From the NCBI RefSeq assembly GCF_002775205.1, contig NC_036445.1:4174802-4238801 (forward strand): DNA of 64,000 nucleotides, given 5' to 3'. The notes beneath the pieces are model-generated. The model saw only the letters and a program-made list of their open reading frames with translations. It did not search any database and had not been told where the DNA came from. Every line of letters begins with the position of its first letter. The first letter of the stretch is position 1. Source of the stretch: Xiphophorus maculatus (lineage: Eukaryota > Chordata > Actinopteri > Cyprinodontiformes > Poeciliidae). Positions 25,601-35,505 of the stretch are shown one piece after another. The translations under genes were made by a program, and so were the position numbers.

Positions 25601-28600
25601 TTAAAGAATACTGACTGATTATCCTTCTGAAATGACAAAATAATGCTTTTAAAGCTTTTTACTCATCTTCACAAGCAGTAGGTCTGGCTTCATTTGAGGT
25701 ATAAATAAAATGTCATCATAACACTCCTATGGTTTCAAAATCCTTTCAATGAAATTCAGGAGAAAGTGTCACGTTCTCCAGAGTTTTCTATGGCTGTCTC
25801 GGGTGTACTGCAGCACTGCCCCTATCCCACCTTGAGTTGCTCACTGCTGGATAGCTGACTGAGAAAGCAGCAAAACATTTCTCTCACAGGAAACACAGCA
25901 TGCTTTATTTATTTCACACTGTTTAAAAACTAGCAGTTTACTGCAAAGTAGCTACAATGCAGAGTCAACTAATTAACCATTTAATAACATCTTGTTGTCC
26001 TGTGTTAGTCTTTAAAAGGAAAAGTGCAAAAAGGTATAAAAATGTAAACTACTACTGAGGTGTTAATTTTATATTTTTATTAGATCTATTCCTCAAAATC
26101 AGCATAGCAAATAGATATTACAGAAAACACAACTGTATTAAGATGATGGGCAAAAACGGGAATATTGTTGCTTTTCTGTTTTAAACAAAAGTAATAAGAT
26201 TGTGCTTTAAATTTTGTGTTAAGTATTGCATAAAAATATATTTGTACATTTCTAATACAACTTGAACGTATCTTTTTACTTTGCTGAAAATTCACAATTT
26301 GGATTGTGAAAGCTTTAGACACAAAGGTGTGCCATCTTTCCTTCCGCATTCTTTGACCATCTTGTTTGTTTGGATTGTGATTCCCAGCTAAACAACTAGG
26401 TTCTATTTTTATACTTATACCTCAAGCTGATTTTTCTATCCTCCTTGGCAAGAAAATGGATAGAGAATTGTCACTTATGTTGCAAATAATTTTTTTAAAC
26501 AAAATACATTGTACTTCTTTATATTTAATAGCAGAATTAAGATGCGAATGAAGAACTCATACTTCAGCCACAAACGTGTTGGAAGAAAGCGATAACCAGT
26601 TCCATTTGCTTACCACAAGCCATGTTGAGGACACTTTAACCCTTTGGAGTCTTGGGTCTAAATGGCCGTTTTGGTCTAATTTTGAATTTACCCTTATATT
26701 TTCACCATAAAAAGTATTTACCTTACCTTGTTTGGTATCATTACTTTCAGAACATCCTAAACTTTGTGATTTTACAGTGTTTGTTTCATTTTGACAAAAT
26801 TTATTATCACATTGGAGCAAAAAACACACACAGAAACATGACGTCATGCCCGCCACAGGGCGGGCGTCGACCTTAAAAGGTTAAGCTTGTGAAGAAAGTA
26901 TTCTGGACAGATAAGAACAAAATAAAAAATTTCTGGCCTATGTGCATCATGCCATGTGTGAAGAGGTAGTAGCACTGCAAATCACACAGACTGCAACATT
27001 GCCACCCATTTGGTTCCACTTACATTATGTTGCTCGGTAGAGCACTTCAGTAACAATACTGGAGGTTAAAGGGCTTGAGTGCAATGAGTGCACGGTCAAG
27101 TGTTTTGATCAAAAGCTAAAACTTTCAAATACAACTCCCGCAAAGTAAATGTACCAAGTTGAATTCACAATGTGATCACAGTATATTGGGCCACAGCCAA
27201 TGTGGCATTTGATGGAAAAAATAAGCCTGAAAATTCTGCCAGAGCTTGAAAATGACTTTCACCACATGCTGATGCCAAATAGAGATGAAACAAACTTTAT
27301 TTGCATAGGAGTTGTGACAAAAAACAGGCCCCTGCAGCCTGAAATGAGCTTCAGTACCAAACTCAGTTTGCAAATTCATGCAGACCCAAGAGAAGAGCAC
27401 ACCAACGAGTGCAACTACGTTGCAACTATGTTGCAACATAGTTAGTTAACATATTAGTTTTTTACTTACAAAACTAATAATGCATCGACAAAGCTGTCTG
27501 TATTTTGCAGAAAATTCAATAGATATGTCAGTATAAAGTAATACATTATTTTTTAGTGGAGAGAAAAGGAACAAAAGATAACCTGTGACATGCACAATAC
27601 TTTTTAGGTCCCTTTGATACCACTGCAACCATTTTGCTTCAGAAGTCACCCAATTAGTAAGCAGCACCTTCTGGTCTTTAATCCTAAAATACGATATGAA
27701 ACAGCATCATGCTGTTGGTATGCTTTTCTTCAGCAGACACAGTGCAGCTGAGTGAATGGACTGAGCTAAATGCAGGGTAATCCTGGTAGAAAGCCTGTTG
27801 GAGGCTGGAAAAGACTTGAGGTTTGGCCAGAAGTTCACCTTCTAGAACAAAGAGACTAAATATGCAGCCAGAACTAAGCTGTGTTACAATCTTTGGCAAG
27901 ACTGAAAAACTTCTCTTCTATTCAGTCTGTCTGAGATTGACCTATTTTTCAGTCACTTGAAGTGCAGAGGTGGTAGAGAGACGCATCCAAACCGTCTTCC
28001 CGCAGTAGCTGCAGAGAACTGACTCATGGAAAATCAAAGGCATGCCATGTTTTAGATTTCAGCTTTAGTTAAAACCATCTTTCCTTTGCCTTTAAATTGA
28101 AATTATGTACTTTTTGTGTTGTTCCACTATATAAAATCTCAGTAAATATATGCAAGTAAAAATGTGAAAAGGTTTCAGAAATATGAATCCTTTTGCAAGG
28201 TACTTTAAACAGTTTGTAAATGTTTAGGGGATAATGTTCTGTGAAACAATAAACTGAATACATTTTATGTATCTTAAGGATTTATTATTGTACAATATCA
28301 CATGTTCAGGCTGGAAAGAGTCACCTGAATCAGTGGTCCCTTTTTACTGGCACATAAAACCATCTAAGAGACCTCTGTCCACTAAACCACATGATCGGTC
28401 TCACTGGACCTTTATTGCACAATCTTTAAAGGAGAAACGAAATACAGCAGCCTCAGTTACTTGAGTCAGTTATAAACAAAAGGGTTAAATGCTTCAACCT
28501 TTTGTTGCATTTTCAAAGACTAATGAGTCATGAGAACAACACCTATGAGTGATGTAGCAGTTTATTGCTGCGTTCAAGGGCTGTTGGCAATCTTGTCACA

Positions 28601-30922
28601 AATACCAGAAGACTGATTAAGAGTTGGGTAAAATTAAGAAAAAAATATATGTGCATTTTTAATCTAACTTAAAATATAACCCTTAGGTTGTAGGCCAGGT
28701 TGCCAACTGCGGTTGATGACAATAAAGCAGACTTTATATCACAGAAAGAAACAATTTGATATTTTGTTGCTGAGCTTCAGGTTTTTCTGTGTTGATCCAA
28801 AGAGAGTGAAATTTTAACCTGACAATCGATCTCTTCAGCTTGAACAATTGTTTTTGTGTTTGTCCAAAGGTTTATGTCTCTGATTCATCCAGAAAACCAC
28901 GTATCAGAGGCACAGCAAAGATTTAGAAGGAAAATTCAATTTTGTAGACATTTCTGCTTGGATGGCTGTTTCGTGGGATCTTTAGACAACCGCCAAATGT
29001 GTATTTAATCATTTGAAAATGTTGCTAATGATTATTTCAATTATTATCTGTCATGCATGAACAACAGCCCTTAGCTAATAAACAAATTAAAATATAATTT
29101 ACATTCCTAGAGATAATTTTCTTTGCTCATCTCACTGCTACAGACACTTAAAAATTTACATTTGTCGATATTATACTTTTTGGGGTTGTTTTTGCGTTTT
29201 CTTGGTTCAATGCACAATGCAGTTAAAATATAATACTACTACTTTGGTTGAAGGCAGTTTATTTCCCTCCTAATAATTTCTCCTGATCGTTTCCCTAATC
29301 CTTACTAATGCACCACTTGTCTAAAAATTTCAGTACAATTAATTTTCTTAAGATGAGCTTAGATTTAATTTAATGCACAAAACAGTCAAATGCTCCCATT
29401 TGTTTTATGCATTAGGGAGAAAGAATGGTTTCATGCGTGTAGCAAGTATTTTAGCACAATTCTGTAAACTTTAATTATTTCTTAACACCCATTTCTCAGG
29501 TTGAATAATTATTTATTAATAAACAGACACCTAAGGTGGCACAATTTTAATTTACAGAGCTTAGAGATGTAGCTGAAAAGTAGTTAGCTCTTTTTCTGTC
29601 TTAATTTAACATCACTTTGTTTTTTTATTCGGGGGGTTCCCATTCAGTTCTCACATTCCTGCAGATGGCCTAACAATTCACAATTCACTAACCTCCTGCT
29701 GTATTTTTTCCCTCATTCATCCACAAGACCCTATGATAAACTCCTCTACTTGAGCCAGGTCCTCATCCTCAACTCAGAGAAAGTACTGTACCTTTTTTTT
29801 GGTCAGTACCATGGTTTGAGGTGTAGAGGTGTTGATTTTCATCCCAGCACGACTATCCACTATTTAACCAAACCTTTGACAAGAGAACATACTCTTGAAG
29901 TGGGGAAATTAGGTGTCGATTTTTAGAAGAAATAATATCAATCAGAGCAACATAAAAGTTGCAGGCCCGAAGGCCTTGAGGACTGGGGTACCTCTATTTG
30001 ACTAATATGTTCTCCAAATAGAATGAAGACATGTCTACTATCACAAACATAAAGTACAAGATCTAATTTAAGCAGCAGACCAACAATATGAGATGAAGAG
30101 AGTATGAGACCCCTGATCTCGACTGATTGTGCAAAATAAAAAATAAATAAAGGTCCTTCTCCAAGTGTGCTTCAGCCTTAAGACATATAACTTATGTAAA
30201 AGTGAAATGACTGTAGTGTGATTTTGTTTAAACAAATATTCCATAATGTGGGATCTTTTTCTCCCAATGAAAAAATGTGAGTTAGAATAGAAATATGTTT
30301 TATATCAAACTTTCCACAGTAATAATTTACACTACTGCAATACAATATTGAATTAGTTTAAAGCTTTTAGTACATCATTTCCAGGGAATACCTAAGAGAG
30401 CCAATCATTGTGAAAGTTGGAGAAAATCAAGAGAACTAAATGACTTGAGTTAATGAGTTATTTCTAGATATGATTAATTGACCTTGGCAACTTACCAAGT
30501 ACAAGTAGTAATTACTGTGTTTTAAAATGTCTGTACATCTTATCTTAAATTACCTATTGTTTTCCTGCAAATCGATAATGACATATATCTACGTTGAAAA
30601 TGGATTTTAGAACCAGTAATTGACCCTCTAAAGGCATCACGTCCATCACTGGTTGGTTCACAGATAAGAATGTAGCCGCGCAGGTTTGGGAGCGCGAACC
30701 GCGACTGTTTTATTTACGTGCCTGGAATATTTCAGCGGTCCAACCCTCACTTGTTCAGTGTTTTTTTTTTGTTTGTTTTTTTTTTCCACTGTAAACACTC
30801 TACCGAAACTACTCAGCGACAGTATGGGTATTTGATGGATACAACAGGAAGAAGAGAAGAAACAGTTGCAGCAAATGATTTTTACCTGCCAGAGACAGAC
30901 CGATGGAGAGCCAGCGTTTCAT
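17755..30922 (-). CDS. IgSF-A: CEACAM-like receptor with giant low-complexity cytoplasmic tail
   Basis: Seven coding exons (in transcript order): 30922-30886, 24723-24373, 23379-23113, 20708-20421, 20101-19988, 19882-19821, 19671-17755. All junctions are GT-AG, phases match, and the joined frame is 1011 codons plus stop. Seen: a signal peptide (about residues 1-21), a V/N-type Ig domain without the canonical cysteines (22-129), two C2-type domains with normal C-W-C patterns (131-314), a 24-residue hydrophobic helix (about 323-348) with a following RKRR stop-transfer, and a cytoplasmic tail of about 660 residues. Known of the family: the cysteine-free N domain plus C2 domains, and the linker YGPDTPVL at the start of the third domain, are typical of CEACAM proteins, which mediate homophilic and heterophilic adhesion and immune regulation at the plasma membrane. 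Symmetric phase-1 Ig exons fit the superfamily. Odd: the tail is far longer than any CEACAM tail I know and has no clear ITIM. The exact orthology is unknown. Confidence 0.85.
19988..20101 (-). CDS. IgSF-A exon: transmembrane segment
   Basis: Residues 315-353. A membrane-proximal DVCFDGGE stalk is followed by an uninterrupted Gly/Ile/Leu/Val helix and the basic RKRR motif, giving type I topology. The free stalk cysteine could form an intermolecular disulphide (inference). Confidence 0.92.
20421..20708 (-). CDS. IgSF-A exon: second C2-type Ig domain
   Basis: Residues 219-315, phase 1-1, 288 bp. It opens with the CEACAM-type linker YGPDTPVL, has an extra CVGGGD insertion, and then the canonical VRLTCTS, FSWERNG and ESGQYVCSATNS. 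The donor is GTTGTGG|GTGAGT. Confidence 0.92.
22236..22265. repeat. Short inverted repeat built from Tc1-type terminal sequence
   Basis: 'aagtgtcttgcaaa' is followed immediately by 'tttgcaaggcactt', its complement with one mismatch. Both arms resemble the AGTGCCTTGCAAA end of the Tc1-like family seen elsewhere here, so this looks like two element ends joined with the body lost. It lies in an intron of IgSF-A. Confidence 0.55.
23113..23379 (-). CDS. IgSF-A exon: first C2-type Ig domain
   Basis: Residues 130-219, phase 1-1, 267 bp. Canonical pattern: VSLSCTW, then QWKKDG, then DDAGQYSCTASN. N-glycosylation sequons NVS occur twice (KNVSL and NNVSA). Confidence 0.92.
24373..24723 (-). CDS. IgSF-A exon: cysteine-free N-terminal Ig domain
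   Basis: Residues 13-130. The B-strand (DIVFTVQV) and F-strand (DAGFYTVDV) positions that normally hold the disulphide cysteines are Thr/Val, while the core Trp (SMSWAY) is kept. This is the pattern of CEACAM N domains. The exon is phase 1-1, 351 bp. A decayed copy of this exon lies at 33.3-33.6 kb. Confidence 0.9.
24812..24828 (+). promoter_or_regulatory. CTCF-like motif
   Basis: 'caccaccaggtggagct' resembles the forward CTCF core. It lies in the first coding intron of IgSF-A, about 90 bp upstream of the N-domain exon. Motif-only evidence. Confidence 0.3.
26636..26884. mobile_element. piggyBac-like MITE (TTAA-flanked, about 245 bp)
   Basis: The unit begins TTAACCCTTTGGAG and ends CCTTAAAAGGTTAA, so both termini are TTAA plus an imperfect CCYTTT inverted repeat, the hallmark of piggyBac superfamily insertions. 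Near the right end a GC-rich stem (GCCCGCC-ACAG-GGCGGGC, about 26848-26865) is conspicuous in this AT-rich region. It has no coding capacity. Confidence 0.7.
27424..27443. repeat. 20-bp perfect palindrome
   Basis: AACTATGTTGCAACATAGTT equals its own reverse complement, preceded by two further GTTGCAACTA-like words. It may be a protein-binding dyad or chance. Confidence 0.6.
28085..28207. mobile_element. Tc1-like terminal fragment
   Basis: 'attatgtactttttgtgttg', 'tataaaatctcagtaaatat' and 'tgaatccttttgcaaggtac' match, in order, the subterminal and terminal repeat of the fish Tc1-like family found elsewhere in this window. It is a solo end. Confidence 0.55.
29690..29870 (-). pseudogene. LINE reverse-transcriptase fragment
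   Basis: The minus strand translates to AGMKINTSTPQTMVL, then KKKVQYFL, a stop codon, and DLAQVEEF. This corresponds to the conserved A-G-M-R-I-x-T-S-K-x-E-x-M-V-L and L-P-Q-V-E-E-F-K-Y-L-G segments just after the YADD-type motif of non-LTR retrotransposon reverse transcriptases. It is a dead fragment within an IgSF-A intron. Confidence 0.7.
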
Positions 30923-30940
30923 GTCGTCAGTCAGGCCGGT
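30886..30940 (-). CDS. IgSF-A exon with start codon and signal peptide
   Basis: An acceptor (TTATTTGACCACAG) at 30941 opens the exon, with 18 bases of 5'UTR before ATG at 30922-30920. The first 12 codons read MKRWLSIGLSLA, and the signal peptide finishes in the next exon (VLLSAKVLA). The donor is CTGGCAG|GTAAA. Signal cleavage is likely just before QNPVP. Confidence 0.85.
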
Positions 30941-31125
30941 CTGTGGTCAAATAACAAACAAAACTACCTTAAATGCAAAAGTTTGCGTTTTTAAAGGTTT
31001 AGCAGTCATTTCATCACAAAATGCTATTAGAGATATCTAATCAGAAATTTCTCTTTGCTTTGAACACAACACAAACAGCGTCTTTACAATTTAGACGAGC
31101 CTATAAATGGTTATATAACCCTTAC

Positions 31126-31215
31126 CAAAATGCTTTCGTCCTTCCCTCATGTTGTTTTTACACCGACACGGCTTCAAATGTATAGCTTGCTTCCTAATGT
31201 GACAACTTCCTGTGT
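31126..31215 (-). promoter_or_regulatory. Predicted promoter and non-coding first exon of IgSF-A
   Basis: A minus-strand donor (CATTTTG|GTAAGGG, boundary 31126) can pair with the acceptor before 30940, making a 5'UTR exon upstream of about 31126. An ETS/PU.1-type site ACAGGAAGTT lies at 31204-31213 on the minus strand, consistent with blood-cell expression. The transcription start is not determined. Confidence 0.4.
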
Positions 31216-32217
31216 CTGCTTCACCGGTCACCGCCGAGTCACACCTGTGTCTTAAAGGGCCAGGACACATTTAGATAACTGAAAGTGACAGCATTCCTGG
31301 GATATCCCTGCAGTTAACAGACGGTGCGCTTAAGTTTTATTAGCTATTAAAACCATTTTCAAATCAGTTTCCATGAGGTTTCAATGTGAATTTGTTTTTA
31401 TTATTTAGGAAAAATCTTTCTTCTCTTGATTCAAATATGTCAATGATCAGGTAACAAACAAGAAATATCTGGAAATTCTTCTAGATTTGCTGTTGAATTT
31501 TAAGTTACATAAAAAATATTTCTGCTTTAATTGAGTGTTGACGGTTTTCAGACGGTTTTATTTCTGACTGATCATCCAGATTTGAACCTTGGTATTTTTA
31601 GTAACCAGGTCTATATTCTTAAGACAACCTGTGATGCTGTTGTAGAAAAGCTAAATTCAATCTTGGAGAAAGCATCCACAAAGCCGAATGTCTCATACTT
31701 TTTACATAATTAGAAAACAAGATGTATGTATTTTTATAAAATAAATGAATAAAAGCTTTCTGCTTCAAACTTTGAATGTGCTTTGTTGTTTCTTATTCTC
31801 TGACTGACTACCAAACCAACCACTCAACCATCAAATGAAATAAAGCATGTTTGTAATTAAGAATGAACAATAAAAAAGACAGGTGTTAGTATTATCACTG
31901 TCTCTCAAATCTTTCCATTTCTAGACTTCATTAACTTTTATTATTTAATGTTTGTATTTAAATGTTTGACTTGACCTTTCCCACCTTCTCATTTGAAACC
32001 TATTGTTAGTTTTACTGTTTTAGAAAATATGTTCAGACTAGTTGACTCAGCAACAAAAACTCATGTCTAGTTAGCCATAAGTTTCGTTTTATTTTGTTGT
32101 GTGCTTTCTCTGATATCGTTGATGCCATTGTAAGATGTATTGAAAGATTTTCTTTTATATTCTGTTACTAAATAGTTTTGTAAGTTTCAGAGATGTTTCA
32201 GACTCTTGGTAAACTGC

Positions 32218-32690
32218 CTCCTGCATTAATAATCACCCTTGCATTATTTACACTTCCTCCATAGTTCACCGATTGAGTTAAGACAAATGATTAATAGCCC
32301 TCTTGGTCCTTCCACACAAGCTTAGCATACTTTGACACCAACTTCAGGATGCTGATGTGAGCTGATGGCTATCACTTTGCGCATGGCTGACATGCACCAT
32401 AAATCATCCACTGACATTACTTGACAGAAGTAGCCACATGCAGTGTATCCATACATACAAGGAGAAGTACTAATGACACAGTTTGTTTTATTTTTCATAG
32501 CATTCAAGAAAACTCTACAGTCCATCGTGGTTGAGTAGGGACACAGAGCTTGTAATAAAAGTTTTTTGGTCTTTACTGCACAACCTCACCCTGCATGAAC
32601 TCCAGCTCAAGTATTCCTCAGAAAAAATCTCAAATATAACATGGAAACAAGAGCAAGTAACTAGGCCAGCATGTGGCCAGCACTCAACAA
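32218..32690 (+). pseudogene. Decayed duplicate of IgSF-B (intron 1 and V exon)
   Basis: Nucleotides 32218-32475 are a clear direct repeat of 35750-36000 in IgSF-B intron 1. For example, the 22 bp at 32277-32298 are identical to 35809-35830, and 'gacatgcaccataaatcat' is in both. Downstream at 32579-32640 the plus frame reads LTLHELQLKYSSEKISNITW, which lines up without gaps with LVLTARIEKNLREEISMITW of the IgSF-B V domain (9 of 20 identical). The acceptor, F strand and later exons are not found, so it is a relic. The order and spacing match an ancestral IgSF-B copy. Confidence 0.75.
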
Positions 32691-33295
32691 ATCCTCTTTT
32701 CCCTCTTTGCTCTTCCATATTCCTGTTAAAAATGATTGCTTCCTTTTATAGCTGCATAAAAAAATCTATTTGCAATTGTCGTCGCATTGTCAGTATTTGC
32801 AATATTTCAATGCAGTGGACTGATTTGTTGCAGGTACAGTACCCTGCAATCACACAATGCAATGCAAGAATACATGTGGTAAGTTGGATGGATGCTAACT
32901 GCCCTCAATACCCACTCCAGATGTATATCTCTAGTGGTGGAGATGCTCAGAAAAAACGTTCAGGGCACTGTAATTTTGGAAAATAAAGAAAACTGGAGAA
33001 TTTAGGTTAGTAGTAATTGTTTTTGACACTGCATGATTCAGCAAAACTATCATAATCACATGTTTTTCTGATGTTGTGAAAACCACTTCTGCTTTGTCTC
33101 TTGCTCTCATTTTTTTTACAAAGCTGATTTCTAACATTTACTCTTTAAACAAGAGTTGCAAAAACTAAATAATTAAAGTAGCATTAACAAGAATAAAAGA
33201 CAGATTGATAAAATTAAGGAAGACGTTACTCAAGTTTTCTAAGCTAATACAAAATAAAGCTGTTCTTGGAGAACTGCACTTCTTTATCTCTCATC

Positions 33296-33605
33296 AAAGC
33301 ACTTCAGTTGTATTGATCTGGAGTTTTAGGTCAGGCAAGAGAAAGCGGTGCTGACCACTTCCACGTAGTAGGTCCCTGCATCTCAGGGCTGAGCATATCT
33401 GATTCAAAGCTGGGTGGCAGTAACCCTGGAATTGTTCCAAATGGCTGAAAATCCTCCAAGCCAAACTCCTAGGATGACTCATTCTTGGTTTCTATGTGTC
33501 ACTGTAGAGACTCCAATTACAGTTAGCACTATAATTAGGATTTCACCTACCAGTTTGAACATATACTGGTTCAATGTGGCACTGGACTGGTGTTTCCTCA
33601 GGGAT
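33296..33605 (-). pseudogene. Decayed duplicate of the IgSF-A N-domain exon
   Basis: In the minus direction successive pieces match the IgSF-A N domain: IEPVYVQTG (living copy IPALVQVQTG), ATQL (ATQLRIK), DAGTYYVEV (DAGFYTVDV) and NSRSIQLK (NSQSVELK). Stop codons interrupt it in several places and no usable splice sites bound it. It sits between the IgSF-B relic and the living IgSF-B gene. Confidence 0.8.
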
Positions 33606-34724
33606 ATTATCTTTTTCTCTTAGAGAGAATGGAAGCGAAAATAGAGATTTCTGGTAATTAGGCTAAAGAAATTTTGACAGTGCCTCCCACTTGGTGCACA
33701 ATACCCACAACTACTAACTTCTGGTCTTCAGGAATCTGGAATCTATATTTATGATAACCTTTCTACTTGTTATTTCTATATTTATGTTAATCTTTCCCAC
33801 TCACTTGTACCATGATGTGTTTGTGTGAACCAAAAATTTAACATTGCTTAATTAGCATTTTGATTCTCCTTTCATATTTGTGATATCTGCTTGTATAAAG
33901 ACCAAAAGAGATTATGTCCTTTATCTGTTAGATTAGTGCCACCCACTGGATAATTCCTGCTAACTACACTCCTCTGTGGACAAAGAGCTCTGTGGGAGCC
34001 ACAGCTGTGATTACTGTGATTATTCATAAATCATATGTAAAATGCTGAGGGATTTATGACCACTTTTACATCATTTTTATCTAAGCTGCAGGTTGTCCCT
34101 CCTAAGGAGAGGAGCATTTGCATAAATTTCTGAATACTTTATGCTTTGGATGTGTAAAATATATGCATAGCTGGGTAATCAAGCTAGTTTGGTTGCTGTT
34201 GTAAAGCTCATAAGTTAAAGTGTTGCAATAAAATGAAATCAAATGTCAGTTTTTGTGTGGTTCCCCTAAACTTTTCCCAGAGAACAAAACTGTAGGCATT
34301 TCCCTTTACATGCCTGAAGATATTTTTCAGTAACAATAATAGGAAGAAATATGAATAGAATAAATCATGTCCTCTATGGCTTCTGCTTTACAATATAAAG
34401 ACAATGTACTGTGTCTGCAGCCATAAACGTTTTGTGAAGAATAAGAGGTCCAGAGTACAAAGATCACTTTGTCTTTTCCTCATCCAAAGAATACGTTCAC
34501 ATTTTATCTCTGTTTACAAAAATTACAACACAAGTTTCATGAATGTCCGGAGCTGAACATGCTGCATTGTTGAAGGACTGAATGTTGGGGAGCAGAGCAG
34601 AGAGAGTAGGAGAGGGAGTGGAAGGGGGATTTTTTTTTCTTTTTTTTTACTGTTGAAAGTTTGGTTATAAAATCTACAAAAAAGAAGAAGGAAGGACTGG
34701 ATGTACAGAAACACTGGGGTGGGG

Positions 34725-34740
34725 TATAAAGAGGAAGGAA
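34725..34740 (+). promoter_or_regulatory. TATA box and purine-rich ETS-like site of IgSF-B
   Basis: TATAAA at 34725-34730 is followed directly by GAGGAAGGAA, a PU.1/ETS-like word. The TATA box would place transcription start near 34755. The non-coding first exon and its donor follow at a sensible distance. Confidence 0.45.
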
Positions 34741-34754
34741 GCAGATTTAAAACC

Positions 34755-34988
34755 AGAGACGGCTGCAAAACACACACTGACTGGACAGCAAACAAGCCAG
34801 CAAAGACAAGAGGTTTCTTTTTCTCTGTTTTTGAGAGAAATCATCCCTTATTATGTAACCGAAAGCGCTCCGGAGGTGCTTCATTTGGGGCCATAAATCT
34901 ATTTTCAGTCTGAACCGTGTTCCTCTTAAACACTCTGAGAACACAGAGTGAAAACCTCTGCGGTACTGTTCGCCTCATCTTTCCATTG
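34755..34988 (+). other. Predicted non-coding first exon of IgSF-B
   Basis: It runs from the TATA-predicted start to a good donor (TTCCATTG|GTAAGG at 34988). It joins the acceptor TCTGCTTTCTTTCAG at 35491, 14 bases before the start codon. The exon is inferred from signals only. Confidence 0.45.
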
Positions 34989-35505
34989 GTAAGGTGAATC
35001 CTTCTCTTGCTGGTTTTGTTGGGTTAAATTCTCTCTAAACGACAGGAGAAAATTCTTGGATGTATTTAATGGGATGCAGGTTGTGTTCCTGAGCCGTTAT
35101 CAGTGTTTTCCCTCCCTGTGTTTTGGTGCTCACTGTGCTTCAGGGGTTCATGTGTTTTCACTTTCTATTTTAAATGAAAGTTTTTGGCAGCAGAATGGTC
35201 TCTGTTTTGTTCCAGCTCCTAATTTTTGTGCTGCACTTCTTTGGATTCCTCACACACACAAAAAAAAATAGAATAAAATTCAGGGAGGAAAAAGAAGCAT
35301 GTACTGAGCATTTGTATTCCACTTGTTATGGTGGTGAACACTGCCTTAATTGTTATTATATTTTCTCTGAAGGTGATGTTATTATTTTTGCTGTTTTGGC
35401 TCCCCTGCTGCCTGAGTAGAGAGAAAATGGCGAGCTACTGCTGTTCCTGTTGAGGTTTTGGACAAATTCCTCTCTCTCTGCTTTCTTTCAGCACCAGCAG
35501 GTGTT

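Larger units (their letters stand above)
24724..30885. other. First coding intron of IgSF-A (6.2 kb)
   Basis: Bounded by a clean donor (30885) and acceptor (24724). Apart from the piggyBac-like MITE, a Tc1-like end, a LINE relic and a short palindrome listed separately, I see nothing coding in it on either strand. Confidence 0.7.

Noticed and set aside
32531..32986. 151-codon plus-strand open frame as a functional Ig exon
   Set aside because: Only the B-to-C strand part resembles the IgSF-B V domain. The frame then runs into unrelated sequence with no F-strand motif or donor, so it is a relic.
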